NCBI RefSeq assembly: GCF_900100625.1
Contig: NZ_FMTY01000001.1
Location: forward strand, 558,001-622,000
Length of the DNA stretch: 64,000 nt
Direction of reading: 5' to 3'
DNA from: Flavobacterium saliperosum
GTDB lineage: Bacteria; Bacteroidota; Bacteroidia; Flavobacteriales; Flavobacteriaceae
Made by a program: the position numbers and the translations under genes. The notes below the pieces were generated by a model. That model was not told where the DNA came from. It saw only the letters and a program-made list of their open reading frames with translations, and did not search any database. This document shows positions 7,431-18,088 of this stretch, piece after piece (position 1 is the stretch's first letter; each line of letters starts with the position of its first letter).

Positions 7431-7653
7431 AATATCAGAATTAGAAGACCGCCTGGAAATGGGATCATGGTCAATCTCAAGTGCAGCCGACGGAGAAGAC
7501 GGAAAAAAAGGTGAAGACGGCACAAAAGAAAAAAACGGTGAAAACGGAAAAAATGGTGAAAATGGCAAATCAAGCATAAACGGAGTAAGTATTGACAATT
7601 CCGATTCAAAAACAATAAAACCCGAAAACAACAATACCGAAAACAAACAATAA
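7408..7653 (+). CDS. RiPP precursor peptide 3 (charged, Gly-repeat core)
   Basis: An 81-aa peptide whose leader ISELEDRLEMGSW aligns with those of precursors 1 and 2. Its core has no cysteine and few GG pairs. Instead it has spaced glycines with Lys, Glu, Asp and Asn (DGEDGKKGEDG, NGENGKNGENGK), a collagen-like spacing, then KSSINGVSI, which echoes the TTIG/STIG motif of the other two, and a polar Asn/Lys/Thr tail. The gene begins 23 bases inside the end of the isoprenoid fusion gene. It may be a substrate with a different final structure, or a decoy or immunity-like relative. Confidence 0.7.
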   Translation: MKIKTNIKISELEDRLEMGSWSISSAADGEDGKKGEDGTKEKNGENGKNGENGKSSINGVSIDNSDSKTIKPENNNTENKQ

Positions 7654-7672
7654 ACACCTTTAATACAAAGTT

Positions 7673-10111
7673 TTGAGATTTTTTTTAAAAACAATAACAA
7701 TCCTTCTCCTGTCCATATACCATATAAACGCACAGGAGGTCGTTCAAATTAAAGGCGTGATTCTTTTTAACGGTTCCCCAATACCGGAAGCGACAATTGC
7801 TATTGTTAACAAAAACCTCCAAAAACAAACCCTTTCAGATGCCTCTGGAAATTACAATTTCGCCAATGTTCCAAAAAACGGGGAAAAAGTAATTATGACG
7901 ATAAAACATCTCCAATATGAAACGTTGACCCAAGAGTTCTTTTTGAATCAGGACCAAACCATAGTCTCTCATTTTAAAGAAACAAAAAACAATGCCCTGA
8001 ATGAAATTGTCATTACCGGTATTAAAAAAAAATTCATAAAGCATGAAGCTGACAGAACAACCGTTCTTGTGGAAAACAATGATGTACTAAATAGCGGAAG
8101 CACATTTGAAGCAATAACCAAACTTCCGGGCGTTATCCTTACTTCGGACGGTCTGGTTGGTCAAAACGGGAAACTCTCCTCTATTTTTATGGACGGGGAG
8201 CCTACCGGAATTTCAGGAGACAACCTTACTCATTTTCTCAATAATCTTCCGGCAAACAGTATTGAAAAAATCGAACTAATACCAAATCCCGGCGCGAAAT
8301 ACCCGGCTTCATTCTCTGGGGGGATAATAAACATTATCACTAAAAACCTGAAAACCAAGGGATATACCATTTCTTTAAACAATAACAACAGAATCAATCA
8401 CAATTTCAAGACCGGAAACGCCGTTCAACTCCTAGCCAAGATAAACCGACTTAACTGGAATCTTTTTGCCGGAAACAACCATAATGTTTCAAACCAGCAG
8501 GAAACTTTTAAAAATGTGTTTGAGAATCAATCGGGAAGACCGGTATTTACAGAGGAAAGAAACCCGCTTTTTAAACATGAAGGATATTATCTCCGAAATG
8601 GATTCCGTTACAATTCCTCAAAAAAATCTGCTTTACTATTCGACTACAACCTCAACACCAATAACAATAATAATCTGCATACCACGCGGAATTATTCCGA
8701 AAATCTGTCCCAAAACATCAATACGAACTCAACAAACATCCAAAAAAACGGCAACTACAACAACGAAATCATCCTGAAATACAAACAAAAACTTGACACT
8801 TTAGGCTCACAACTTGATTTGTCTCTGAACACCAATTTCTACACCCAAAAAAAAAGCAACAAACTCTCTGAGTTAGGCGAAAACAACCGATATACATATA
8901 CAAAACAAAACCTAAACACACAAAATCTCGTTTTTAATTTAGACGTGGAGATACCTTATAGAAAATATCATTTCCTTCTGAATTTCGGCACCCGCTTAGG
9001 CTTGTTTAAAGCTCAAAACACCGGTTATTACACTCTAAACAACACCTCTGAACACATTTTTGACAATTCAGATTTCGACAGCACGCTACCGTTTCTGTTT
9101 GAGAACAAAACCTTCGCCTCGTATTGTACAATCAATAAAAAAATCAAATTACTGAGTCTGTCAACGGGTTTGCGCTATGAGAATATCTATTATAAAAGTT
9201 ATCTCAAAGATGACATCACTTTAAGCACGAAAAACTTCAGCAACCTGTTCCCAACGGTAAACTTATTGTACAAACTTAACCCAACTATTTTCATAAGTAC
9301 AGGGTATTCCAAAAAAATAAATTTACCAAGCTATGCCAACTTTGACCCAAACAGCAACATTAACAGTTTTTATTTAAGCAACACAGGAAACCCATATTTA
9401 GAACCCGATAAAACCGACAACTTCAACACCAAACTTACTTTTTTTGACTATGCCTACTTATCGTTTTCACATACCAATCAAAAAACCAGGAATACCCTTT
9501 TTTATAGAAACGACAACACGTCGTTAAGCATCACGCAATCTGTAATCAGTTTGAAAAATGTCCAAACCACTTCCATTAACGTGGGACTACCGATCCCTTT
9601 CGGTATAATTACCGAAGGAACTGCTTTTCTTAACAAGAGAAATAATATAGACCAAAATGCAATTAGTTACCTCTTCGCTGATTTGAGTTACAATAAAACA
9701 AAATTTAACAACGACCTGTACAACAATTTTGAAAAAGGAACTTTCATGTTATACCTATATTCCCAAATTATCCTAAAAGACGAATACAAAATGTTTGTCA
9801 ACTATAATTTCACGTCAAAAGGAAGTACTGATATTTATAATCTGAACGAACCCATACAAAATCTAGACCTGCATCTTTCAACAAAATACCTCAACAAAAA
9901 ACTTAGGGTTCTCCTTGGCATTCAAAATATTTTAAACACATCGGGTTTTAATGCTAACTTTAACGGAATGAATTTAAGTTCTTCCTACAATCGCATTAAC
10001 GAAACCCGAATGGCGAGGGTTGCACTAACCTATACCTTTGGAAATTTCAAATCGATTGCCGATGAAGATTTTTCAAAAAACGAACAGAACCTGATAAAAC
10101 CGGTAAATTAA
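7673..10111 (+). CDS. Outer-membrane beta-barrel receptor of the RiPP cluster
   Basis: An 812-aa protein with signal peptide FLKTITILLLSIYHINAQ, a carboxypeptidase-regulatory-like Ig domain (about residues 20-95: GVILFNGSPIPEATI, DASGNYNFANVP), a TonB plug (about 105-225, with LPGVILTSDG and GGIINIITK) and a long C-terminal beta-barrel. It belongs to the 'outer membrane beta-barrel family' group of TonB-dependent proteins. The only sensible start is TTG at 7673, 19 bases after precursor 3; there is no early in-frame ATG. As last gene of the run it may carry the mature peptide across the outer membrane or take it, or a ligand, back in. Direction is unknown. Confidence 0.83.
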   Translation: MRFFLKTITILLLSIYHINAQEVVQIKGVILFNGSPIPEATIAIVNKNLQKQTLSDASGNYNFANVPKNGEKVIMTIKHLQYETLTQEFFLNQDQTIVSHFKETKNNALNEIVITGIKKKFIKHEADRTTVLVENNDVLNSGSTFEAITKLPGVILTSDGLVGQNGKLSSIFMDGEPTGISGDNLTHFLNNLPANSIEKIELIPNPGAKYPASFSGGIINIITKNLKTKGYTISLNNNNRINHNFKTGNAVQLLAKINRLNWNLFAGNNHNVSNQQETFKNVFENQSGRPVFTEERNPLFKHEGYYLRNGFRYNSSKKSALLFDYNLNTNNNNNLHTTRNYSENLSQNINTNSTNIQKNGNYNNEIILKYKQKLDTLGSQLDLSLNTNFYTQKKSNKLSELGENNRYTYTKQNLNTQNLVFNLDVEIPYRKYHFLLNFGTRLGLFKAQNTGYYTLNNTSEHIFDNSDFDSTLPFLFENKTFASYCTINKKIKLLSLSTGLRYENIYYKSYLKDDITLSTKNFSNLFPTVNLLYKLNPTIFISTGYSKKINLPSYANFDPNSNINSFYLSNTGNPYLEPDKTDNFNTKLTFFDYAYLSFSHTNQKTRNTLFYRNDNTSLSITQSVISLKNVQTTSINVGLPIPFGIITEGTAFLNKRNNIDQNAISYLFADLSYNKTKFNNDLYNNFEKGTFMLYLYSQIILKDEYKMFVNYNFTSKGSTDIYNLNEPIQNLDLHLSTKYLNKKLRVLLGIQNILNTSGFNANFNGMNLSSSYNRINETRMARVALTYTFGNFKSIADEDFSKNEQNLIKPVN

Positions 10112-10119
10112 TTAAGAAA

Positions 10120-10683
10120 ATGGATTCTAAAACCCGCTGCGCCTGGTGCGAAAAAGACGATTTATACCGCAACTACCACGATTTGGAATGGGGTGTTCCC
10201 GTATATGACGACCAGAAAATATTCGAATTTCTGATACTGGAAACCTTTCAGGCTGGTTTGAGCTGGTATACCGTTTTGGCGAAAAGGGAAAATTTCCGGA
10301 ACGCCTTTGATCATTTCGACTACCGGAAAGTCGCCACGTATTCCGAAACCAAAATCGAAGCACTAAAACAAGAAGCCGGCATCATTCGCAACGGATTGAA
10401 AATCAAAGCGGCCGTTACCAATGCCATCGCTTTTATGGAAGTCCAGAAAGAATTCGGCACGTTCTCCCACTACATTTGGGGCTTCGTGAACGGCAAACCC
10501 CTCGACAACAACTGCAAAACCCTCAAAGATGTTCCCGCCACCTCCGAAATCTCCGATGCCTTGAGTAAAGACCTAAAAAAGCGCGGCTTCAAATTCGTAG
10601 GTTCCACCGTGGTGTATGCTCACATGCAGGCCACCGGAATGGTGAACGATCATGTGGAAGACTGCTGGACGAGAAATCAGTAA
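10120..10683 (+). CDS. tag: DNA-3-methyladenine glycosylase I
   Basis: A 187-aa base-excision repair enzyme that removes 3-methyladenine from DNA. The N-terminal CAWCEKDD and YHDLEWGVP, the segment LETFQAGLSWYTVLAKRENF, and the C-terminal HVEDCW are Tag signatures; Cys and His of these motifs bind zinc. The length equals E. coli Tag (187 aa). It begins only 8 bases after the beta-barrel gene and may be read through from it, but its function is not connected to the peptide cluster. Confidence 0.96.
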   Translation: MDSKTRCAWCEKDDLYRNYHDLEWGVPVYDDQKIFEFLILETFQAGLSWYTVLAKRENFRNAFDHFDYRKVATYSETKIEALKQEAGIIRNGLKIKAAVTNAIAFMEVQKEFGTFSHYIWGFVNGKPLDNNCKTLKDVPATSEISDALSKDLKKRGFKFVGSTVVYAHMQATGMVNDHVEDCWTRNQ

Positions 10684-10717
10684 ACCGTAATCAGAATTCA
10701 GATTGCAGTTAATGACA

Positions 10718-10780
10718 AATTCATAATTCATAATTCATAATTCATAATTCATAATTCATAATTCATAATTCATAATTCAT
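10718..10780 (+). repeat. Heptamer tandem repeat, nine perfect copies of AATTCAT
   Basis: Nine uninterrupted AATTCAT units end 9 bases before the -7 box that drives the thiamine riboswitch. A tandem repeat with this unit is prone to slippage. The -33 promoter position would fall within it. Confidence 0.95.
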
Positions 10781-10789
10781 AATTTTTAA

Positions 10790-10797
10790 TATATTTG
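10790..10797 (+). promoter_or_regulatory. -7 promoter box of the thiamine operon
   Basis: TATATTTG matches TAnnTTTG and would place the transcript start at about 10804, at the edge of the TPP riboswitch. There is no TTG at the -33 position, which falls inside the heptamer repeat. Confidence 0.6.
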
Positions 10798-10805
10798 CCG
10801 CACTT

Positions 10806-10883
10806 TAGGGGTGTCTGCACAACGCAGGCTGAGATTTTACCCTCTGAACCTGATCTGGTTAATACCAGCGTAGGGAAAAGTAA
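10806..10883 (+). promoter_or_regulatory. TPP riboswitch (thi box) of the thiamine biosynthesis operon
   Basis: The conserved thi-box parts are all present in order: AGGGGTG, GCAGGCTGAGA, ACCCTCTGAACCTGATCTGG, TAATACCAGCGTAGGGAAAAG. The element binds thiamine pyrophosphate and turns the downstream operon down. It lies about 80 bases before thiS. Confidence 0.97.
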
Positions 10884-10960
10884 GATGACTTCATTCCAGT
10901 GCTTTCACGCACGTATTGCAGCCATTCCTAAAGTATTCTGATATACTAAACACAACAGGA

Positions 10961-11167
10961 ATGGAACTAAAAATCAATAACCGACACAAACAATTCGACC
11001 GCGAAACCCTTTCCGCGCAGGCGTTGCTTGACCTCGAATTTCCCAACAGACAAAACGGCATCGCGCTTGCCGTGAACAATACCGTCATTCCTAAAATCCA
11101 TTGGGAAACCACACTCCTCAACGAAACCGACGACATTTTAATCATAACAGCCACACAAGGCGGATAA
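10961..11167 (+). CDS. thiS: Sulfur carrier protein ThiS
   Basis: A 68-aa ubiquitin-like protein. It ends TATQGG; the C-terminal Gly-Gly is adenylylated by ThiF and turned into the thiocarboxylate that gives sulfur to the thiazole ring. The ATG at 10961 gives the usual MELKINN start; an in-frame ATG at 10916 would run back toward the riboswitch. It is first in the thi operon, right after the riboswitch. Confidence 0.93.
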   Translation: MELKINNRHKQFDRETLSAQALLDLEFPNRQNGIALAVNNTVIPKIHWETTLLNETDDILIITATQGG

Positions 11168-13291
<2,124 letters not shown>

Positions 13292-13413
13292 AAGTTAAAA
13301 GAAGCAAGGGAAAAGGGGCAAGGGAAAAGATATCTAATTAATAAAAAAAACATAGTTTTCTTCAAATCCGAAGCTTGCCACTTATCCCTTCTAACTAATC
13401 CCTAAACCAAAAT

Positions 13414-13992
13414 ATGATAGTAATCACCAATCCGATAGCCGTTGCAAACGAGATCAGCCTTATCCATTCGCTTTTCGCGGAAGGCTTGTCGTTGCTACAT
13501 ATTCGCAAACCCGATTTTTCGGAGGCAGAAATGAAGACGTTTCTTTCGGCAATCGGTTGGGAAGTTGCAAACCGTTTGGTGCTGCACAGCCATCATCATC
13601 TGGGAAACGAATACGGCATCAACCGATTTCATCTGTCCAAAGCGCAAAGAAACACCACATTTATAAAATCAGACGGCATTTATTCCGCCTCGACGCACAG
13701 CATAAAGGAATTCAACGATTTAAACCAAAATTTTCAACATGCCTTTTTAAGCCCCATCTACAAAAGCATATCCAAAACTGACTATGATTCGAAAATCAAT
13801 CACTTCCAAACCCTTGAACAACGAACCAATTTCGCAACAAAACTTGTGGCCTTGGGAGGCCTTTCATCAGAAAACATCCAAGAAACATTAGAAAACGGCT
13901 TTGACGAAATCGCGTTGTTGGGAACCGTTTGGAACAGTAAAAACCCATTAGAAAATTTTAAAAAATGTCAGCAAATCGTCCATTCGTTTTAA
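13414..13992 (+). CDS. ThiE/TenI-like protein, probably thiazole tautomerase
   Basis: A 192-aa TIM-barrel protein of the thiamine phosphate synthase superfamily. Its first strand reads LLHIRKPDF rather than the VQLR of true ThiE, and its phosphate-binding end reads LSPIYKSISKTDY. A full ThiE lies two genes downstream. The divergence from ThiE and the presence of thiG/thiH suggest a TenI-type thiazole tautomerase, which aromatises the ThiG product. It overlaps thiD by 28 bases. A redundant ThiE is the alternative. Confidence 0.75.
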   Translation: MIVITNPIAVANEISLIHSLFAEGLSLLHIRKPDFSEAEMKTFLSAIGWEVANRLVLHSHHHLGNEYGINRFHLSKAQRNTTFIKSDGIYSASTHSIKEFNDLNQNFQHAFLSPIYKSISKTDYDSKINHFQTLEQRTNFATKLVALGGLSSENIQETLENGFDEIALLGTVWNSKNPLENFKKCQQIVHSF

Positions 13993-14720
13993 CCGTCGCA
14001 GGGCATGATCCTTCCGGCGGTGCCGGTATCCTATCCGATATCAAAACATTCGAACAACATCAGGTGTATGGTTTAGCCATTGCAACAGGAAACACCATCC
14101 AGACGGAAAACGAATTCCACGACATCCAATGGACCGATCTGGATTTTGTACTGGATTCGTTAAAAACCCTTTTCCGGACTTACGATATTAAAGCCGTAAA
14201 AATCGGAATCGTTCCTTCGTTGGTTTATTTGAAAGAAATCGTAAGTGTCATAGAAAAGCGTTCCCCGAAAACAAAAATCGTTTGGGATACGGTATTGAAA
14301 TCAACCACTGAATTTGAATTCACAACCGTCGAAAACCAATCGGAACTGATTGGAATCTTACAGCAAATCGATTTGATTACACCAAATTACAACGAGATTC
14401 TGAAGCTTTCCGACACCAAAGATGCTGCCGAAGAAATGGCGCAAAATCTTTCGAAACATTGTGCCGTTTTACTGAAGGGCGGACATAATCCCAATCAAAA
14501 AGGGGTGGATTATCTTTATGTCGATACGGAATGTGCAAAGCTGGTCGGTGCCCTTGCCGTTACTTCCGACAAACACGGATCGGGTTGTGTTTTATCCTCC
14601 GCTATTGCAGCGAATATTGCTTTAGGACACGACATCCTTTTAGCCTCTTTGAAAGCCAAAAACTATATCGAAAAATACCTGAATTCCAACACCACGTTAT
14701 TAGGATACCATCATGTTTAG
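13965..14720 (+). CDS. thiD: Hydroxymethylpyrimidine (phosphate) kinase ThiD
   Basis: A 251-aa ribokinase-fold enzyme that phosphorylates HMP and HMP-P. The N-terminal AGHDPSGGAGILSDIKTF and the C-terminal TSDKHGSGCVLSSAIAANIALG (anion hole with catalytic Asp/Cys region, usually 'HGTGC') are ThiD signatures. It overlaps the preceding gene by 28 bases and thiE by 8, a tightly coupled arrangement. The usual Thr of HGTGC is Ser here. Confidence 0.95.
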   Translation: MSANRPFVLTVAGHDPSGGAGILSDIKTFEQHQVYGLAIATGNTIQTENEFHDIQWTDLDFVLDSLKTLFRTYDIKAVKIGIVPSLVYLKEIVSVIEKRSPKTKIVWDTVLKSTTEFEFTTVENQSELIGILQQIDLITPNYNEILKLSDTKDAAEEMAQNLSKHCAVLLKGGHNPNQKGVDYLYVDTECAKLVGALAVTSDKHGSGCVLSSAIAANIALGHDILLASLKAKNYIEKYLNSNTTLLGYHHV

Positions 14721-15336
14721 TAAATTACAGTACATTTCTCAGGGAACTACGATTGAAGAGCAATTGTACAACATCCATCAGGCACTCGACAACGGTTGTG
14801 ACTGGGTACAGTTACGCTTCAAAAACGGAAATTCGCTGGAACTTTTCACTTTGGCAGAAGCCGTAAAAACACTTTGCGAAGAGTACTTGGCGACGTTCAT
14901 TATTAACGACAAAGTCGATTTGGCACTTCAAATCAATGCCGATGGGGTGCATTTGGGTCTGAACGACATGAGAATCAAAGATGCTCGAACTTTATTAGGC
15001 AATCATAAAATCATTGGAGGTACCGCAAACACCCTGGAAGATGTTCTGCAACGAACCGCTGAAAACTGTGATTACATCGGACTTGGTCCATTACGATTTA
15101 CTACTACCAAAGAAAACCTGAGTCCGATTCTAGGCTTGGAAGGCTATCGGCACATCTTAAGCAAAATAGAGGAACAAAATATTCGGATTCCCGTTTATGC
15201 CATTGGCGGCATTGCATCGAATGATATTGAAAACCTTATCGATACAGGTCTCCACGGTATTGCCGTTTCCGGATTAATCACCGAAAACCCCCAACTGATT
15301 ACACAACTCAACGAAAAACTATATGTCAACATTTAA
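14713..15336 (+). CDS. thiE: Thiamine phosphate synthase ThiE
   Basis: A 207-aa TIM-barrel enzyme that joins HMP-PP and thiazole phosphate. It shows [42 protein letters not shown] and YAIGGI, all in ThiE order. Length is typical. It starts 8 bases inside thiD and ends 14 bases inside thiG. Confidence 0.96.
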   Translation: MFSKLQYISQGTTIEEQLYNIHQALDNGCDWVQLRFKNGNSLELFTLAEAVKTLCEEYLATFIINDKVDLALQINADGVHLGLNDMRIKDARTLLGNHKIIGGTANTLEDVLQRTAENCDYIGLGPLRFTTTKENLSPILGLEGYRHILSKIEEQNIRIPVYAIGGIASNDIENLIDTGLHGIAVSGLITENPQLITQLNEKLYVNI

Positions 15337-16093
15337 AATAGCCGATAAAACCTTCACTTCCCGTTTGTTTTTGGGAACGGGAAAATTCGGTTCCAACCCG
15401 CAAATGGAAGAGGCGATTCTGGCCTCGGGAAGCGAATTGGTTACGGTAGCTTTAAAACGCCTCGATCTGGAAACCGAAACCGATGCGATTTTGTCGCACA
15501 TCAACCATTCGCACATCTATTTATTACCGAATACTTCGGGGGCGCGCAATGCGAAAGAAGCTGTTTTTGCCGCACAATTGGCTCGGGAAGCCCTGGAAAC
15601 GAATTGGCTGAAACTCGAAATTCATCCCGATCCCAAATACCTCCTTCCGGACCCGATTGAAACCCTGAAGGCCACAGAAGCACTGGCGAAACTCGGTTTC
15701 ATCATCTTGCCATACATTCATGCCGATCCGGTGTTGTGCAAACGATTGGAAGAAGCGGGAACGGCAGCCGTAATGCCATTGGGCTCACCTATCGGAAGCA
15801 ATAAAGGGTTAAAAACCGAAGATTTTCTCGAAATCATTATCGAACAGAGTAAAGTCCCCGTGATTGTGGATGCCGGAATTGGCGCACCATCACACGCGGC
15901 AAGAGCGATGGAAATGGGTGCCGATGCTGTTTTGGTGAACACCGCGATTGCCGTAGCCGGAAACCCGAAACTGATGGCAGAAGCTTTCAAAGAAGCGGTT
16001 ATGGCCGGACGAAAAGCTTATGAAGCACAATTGGCACAAACCGTGAACAAGGCAGTGGCTTCAAGTCCGTTGACCGCCTTTCTTTATGAATAG
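15323..16093 (+). CDS. thiG: Thiazole synthase ThiG
   Basis: A 256-aa TIM-barrel enzyme that forms the thiazole phosphate ring from deoxyxylulose phosphate, dehydroglycine and ThiS thiocarboxylate. Family motifs: [82 protein letters not shown]. Length matches the family. Its partners thiS and thiH are in the same operon, and the dxs gene that makes one substrate lies elsewhere in the window (48469). Confidence 0.99.
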   Translation: MSTFKIADKTFTSRLFLGTGKFGSNPQMEEAILASGSELVTVALKRLDLETETDAILSHINHSHIYLLPNTSGARNAKEAVFAAQLAREALETNWLKLEIHPDPKYLLPDPIETLKATEALAKLGFIILPYIHADPVLCKRLEEAGTAAVMPLGSPIGSNKGLKTEDFLEIIIEQSKVPVIVDAGIGAPSHAARAMEMGADAVLVNTAIAVAGNPKLMAEAFKEAVMAGRKAYEAQLAQTVNKAVASSPLTAFLYE

Positions 16094-16104
16094 TTGCTTT
16101 TTAT

Positions 16105-16209
16105 TAACCGCAAGGTCCGCAAAGTTTTACACAAAATCCGCTAGGCTGTGTGTTTATAGATCAAAAAACTTTGCGAACCTTGCGAAAAACGCTGCGCTCT
16201 TTGCGGTTA
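16105..16209. repeat. Imperfect inverted-repeat element between thiG and thiH
   Basis: TAACCGCAA (16105-16113) pairs with TTGCGGTTA (16201-16209), and an inner pair CCGCAAAGTTTT / AAAAACTTTGCG lies at 16117 and 16164. The style 'aaccgcaa..gcaaagttt' is that of dispersed Bacteroidetes intergenic palindromes. It fills almost the whole thiG-thiH gap. Confidence 0.75.
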
Positions 16210-16215
16210 GAAACT

Positions 16216-17331
16216 ATGGATACTTTTAAATCGGTTTTTGAAAATTACGATTGGGACACCATTCAAAATAAAATATACCAGACTACGGAAACGGAAGTCC
16301 GTAACGCCTTGACAAAAACCAAAAGAAATCTGAACGACTTTCTGATTCTGATTTCCCCGGCCGCTAAACCTTTTCTGGAAGAAATGGCGCAACAGAGTCA
16401 CGTGCTGACCAAAAAACGTTTCGGAAAAACCATCCAGATGTACGCCCCGATGTACCTGAGCAACGAATGCCAGAACATTTGTACGTATTGTGGTTTCAGC
16501 TTAGACAATAAAATCAAACGAAAAACGCTCACAGACAGTGAGATTGCACTCGAAGTCGCCGAACTTAAGAAAGCAGGATTCGATCATGTTTTGTTGGTTA
16601 CCGGAGAAGCGAATTACACCGTAAACATCCATTATTTTCTGAACGCCGTAGCACAAATTAAGAACCATTTTTCTTCCATTTCGGTAGAAGTACAACCGTT
16701 ATCCGAAGAAGAATACCAACAATTGCATGAAGCGGGCGTGCATACCGTTTTGGTGTATCAGGAAACGTATCATCGGGAAGTCTATAAAGAATACCATCCG
16801 AAAGGAAAAAAATCCAATTTCGATTACCGTTTGGAAACTCCGGACCGTGTGGGCAAAGCAGGAATCCATAAAATCGGGTTGGGTGTTTTACTGGGATTGG
16901 AAGACTGGCGTATCGACAGTTTCTTCAATGCCTTGCATCTCGATTACCTGCAGAAAACCTATTGGCGGAGCAAATATTCCGTTTCCTTTCCGCGATTGCG
17001 TCCGGCAGAAGGGATTATCGAACCCAATTTTATCATGGAAGACAGCGATTTGCTCCAGTTGATTTGCGCGTACCGCCTTTGGAACGAAGAGCTGGAAATA
17101 TCCGTTTCAACCCGCGAAAACGAGAAATTCCGCGACAACATCATTCCGATTGGCGTAACAAGTATGAGTGCCGGATCAAAAACCAACCCGGGTGGTTATG
17201 TAGTGGATGTTGAATCTTTGGAGCAGTTTGAAACCAGTGATGAACGCTCGGCGGAAGTGATAGCCACTATGATTACAAGTAAAGGATACGAACCGGTTTG
17301 GAAAGACTGGGATAAAAGTTATACGATTTAA
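16216..17331 (+). CDS. thiH: 2-iminoacetate synthase ThiH
   Basis: A 371-aa radical SAM enzyme that splits tyrosine to give dehydroglycine for ThiG. The cluster motif C-x3-C-x2-C (ECQNICTYCGF) is present, and the C-terminal region has SVSTRENEKFRD and SMSAGSKTNPGGY. The ATG at 16216 gives the usual MDTFKSVFENYDWD start; a frame extending to 16150 runs into the repeat element. Use of ThiH instead of glycine oxidase (ThiO) fits a growth style with anaerobic ancestry. Confidence 0.97.
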   Translation: MDTFKSVFENYDWDTIQNKIYQTTETEVRNALTKTKRNLNDFLILISPAAKPFLEEMAQQSHVLTKKRFGKTIQMYAPMYLSNECQNICTYCGFSLDNKIKRKTLTDSEIALEVAELKKAGFDHVLLVTGEANYTVNIHYFLNAVAQIKNHFSSISVEVQPLSEEEYQQLHEAGVHTVLVYQETYHREVYKEYHPKGKKSNFDYRLETPDRVGKAGIHKIGLGVLLGLEDWRIDSFFNALHLDYLQKTYWRSKYSVSFPRLRPAEGIIEPNFIMEDSDLLQLICAYRLWNEELEISVSTRENEKFRDNIIPIGVTSMSAGSKTNPGGYVVDVESLEQFETSDERSAEVIATMITSKGYEPVWKDWDKSYTI

Positions 17332-17332
17332 A

Positions 17333-18043
17333 ATGATTACAATTCAGGATTATCTTCGCTATGGCAAACAAATGCTTTTACCGGAAATTGGAGAAAGTGG
17401 GCAATTAAAACTGAAAAAAGCCAAAGTTTTAGTGATTGGTGCCGGGGGATTAGGCTGCCCGATTCTCCAATATCTGGCCACTTCAGGAGTGGGAACCATC
17501 GGGATTGTTGATTTTGACAAAGTGGAACTGCACAATTTACACCGACAGGTTCTTTATACCGAAAAACACGTCGACACGCCGAAAGCCATCACAGCCCAAA
17601 CCATTTTGGAAGCTTTGAATCCGACTATTGAAATCCAGGCCTTTGAAGAAAAACTAACCGTAGAAAACGCCGAACGCATCTTCAGTGCTTTTGATGTGAT
17701 TGTAGATGGTTGCGATAATTTCACCACGCGTTATTTGGTAAATGACACTTGTGTCAAACTTGGAAAACCGTTGGTTTACGGAAGCATTCTGAAATTTGAG
17801 GGCCAAATGGCGGTTTTCAATCATAACGGTTCCAAAAATTTGCGGGATTTGTTTCCCGAGCCACCCAATCCGGAAGACGTGCCGAGTTGCAGTATTAATG
17901 GCGTATTGGGAAGCTTACCAGGAATTATCGGAACGATGATGGCGCACGAAACCTTAAAACTGATTATGGAGTTGCCAACCCTGAAAAATGAATTGGTGCT
18001 TTTTAATACCTTAGAATGGAACTACACCAAGTTGAAATTTTAA
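17333..18043 (+). CDS. thiF: ThiS adenylyltransferase (ThiF/MoeB/HesA family)
   Basis: A 236-aa E1-like enzyme that activates the C-terminal Gly of ThiS. The nucleotide motif VLVIGAGGLGCPILQYLATSGVG is at residues about 32-54, then DFDKVELHNLHRQ and the adenylate Asp in DGCDNFTTRYLVND. No rhodanese domain is attached and the zinc cysteines of MoeB are not evident, so the sulfur donor must be another protein. It starts 1 base after thiH ends. MoeB is the alternative, but the operon favours ThiF. Confidence 0.9.
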   Translation: MITIQDYLRYGKQMLLPEIGESGQLKLKKAKVLVIGAGGLGCPILQYLATSGVGTIGIVDFDKVELHNLHRQVLYTEKHVDTPKAITAQTILEALNPTIEIQAFEEKLTVENAERIFSAFDVIVDGCDNFTTRYLVNDTCVKLGKPLVYGSILKFEGQMAVFNHNGSKNLRDLFPEPPNPEDVPSCSINGVLGSLPGIIGTMMAHETLKLIMELPTLKNELVLFNTLEWNYTKLKF

Positions 18044-18088
18044 CTATATTTATACATTGAAAGAAATCACAAAACCCTTCTTTTATCA

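Noticed and set aside
10718..10780. Regular repeat considered as a CRISPR array
   Set aside because: Units are 7 bases without spacers and no cas gene is near; it is a simple tandem repeat.
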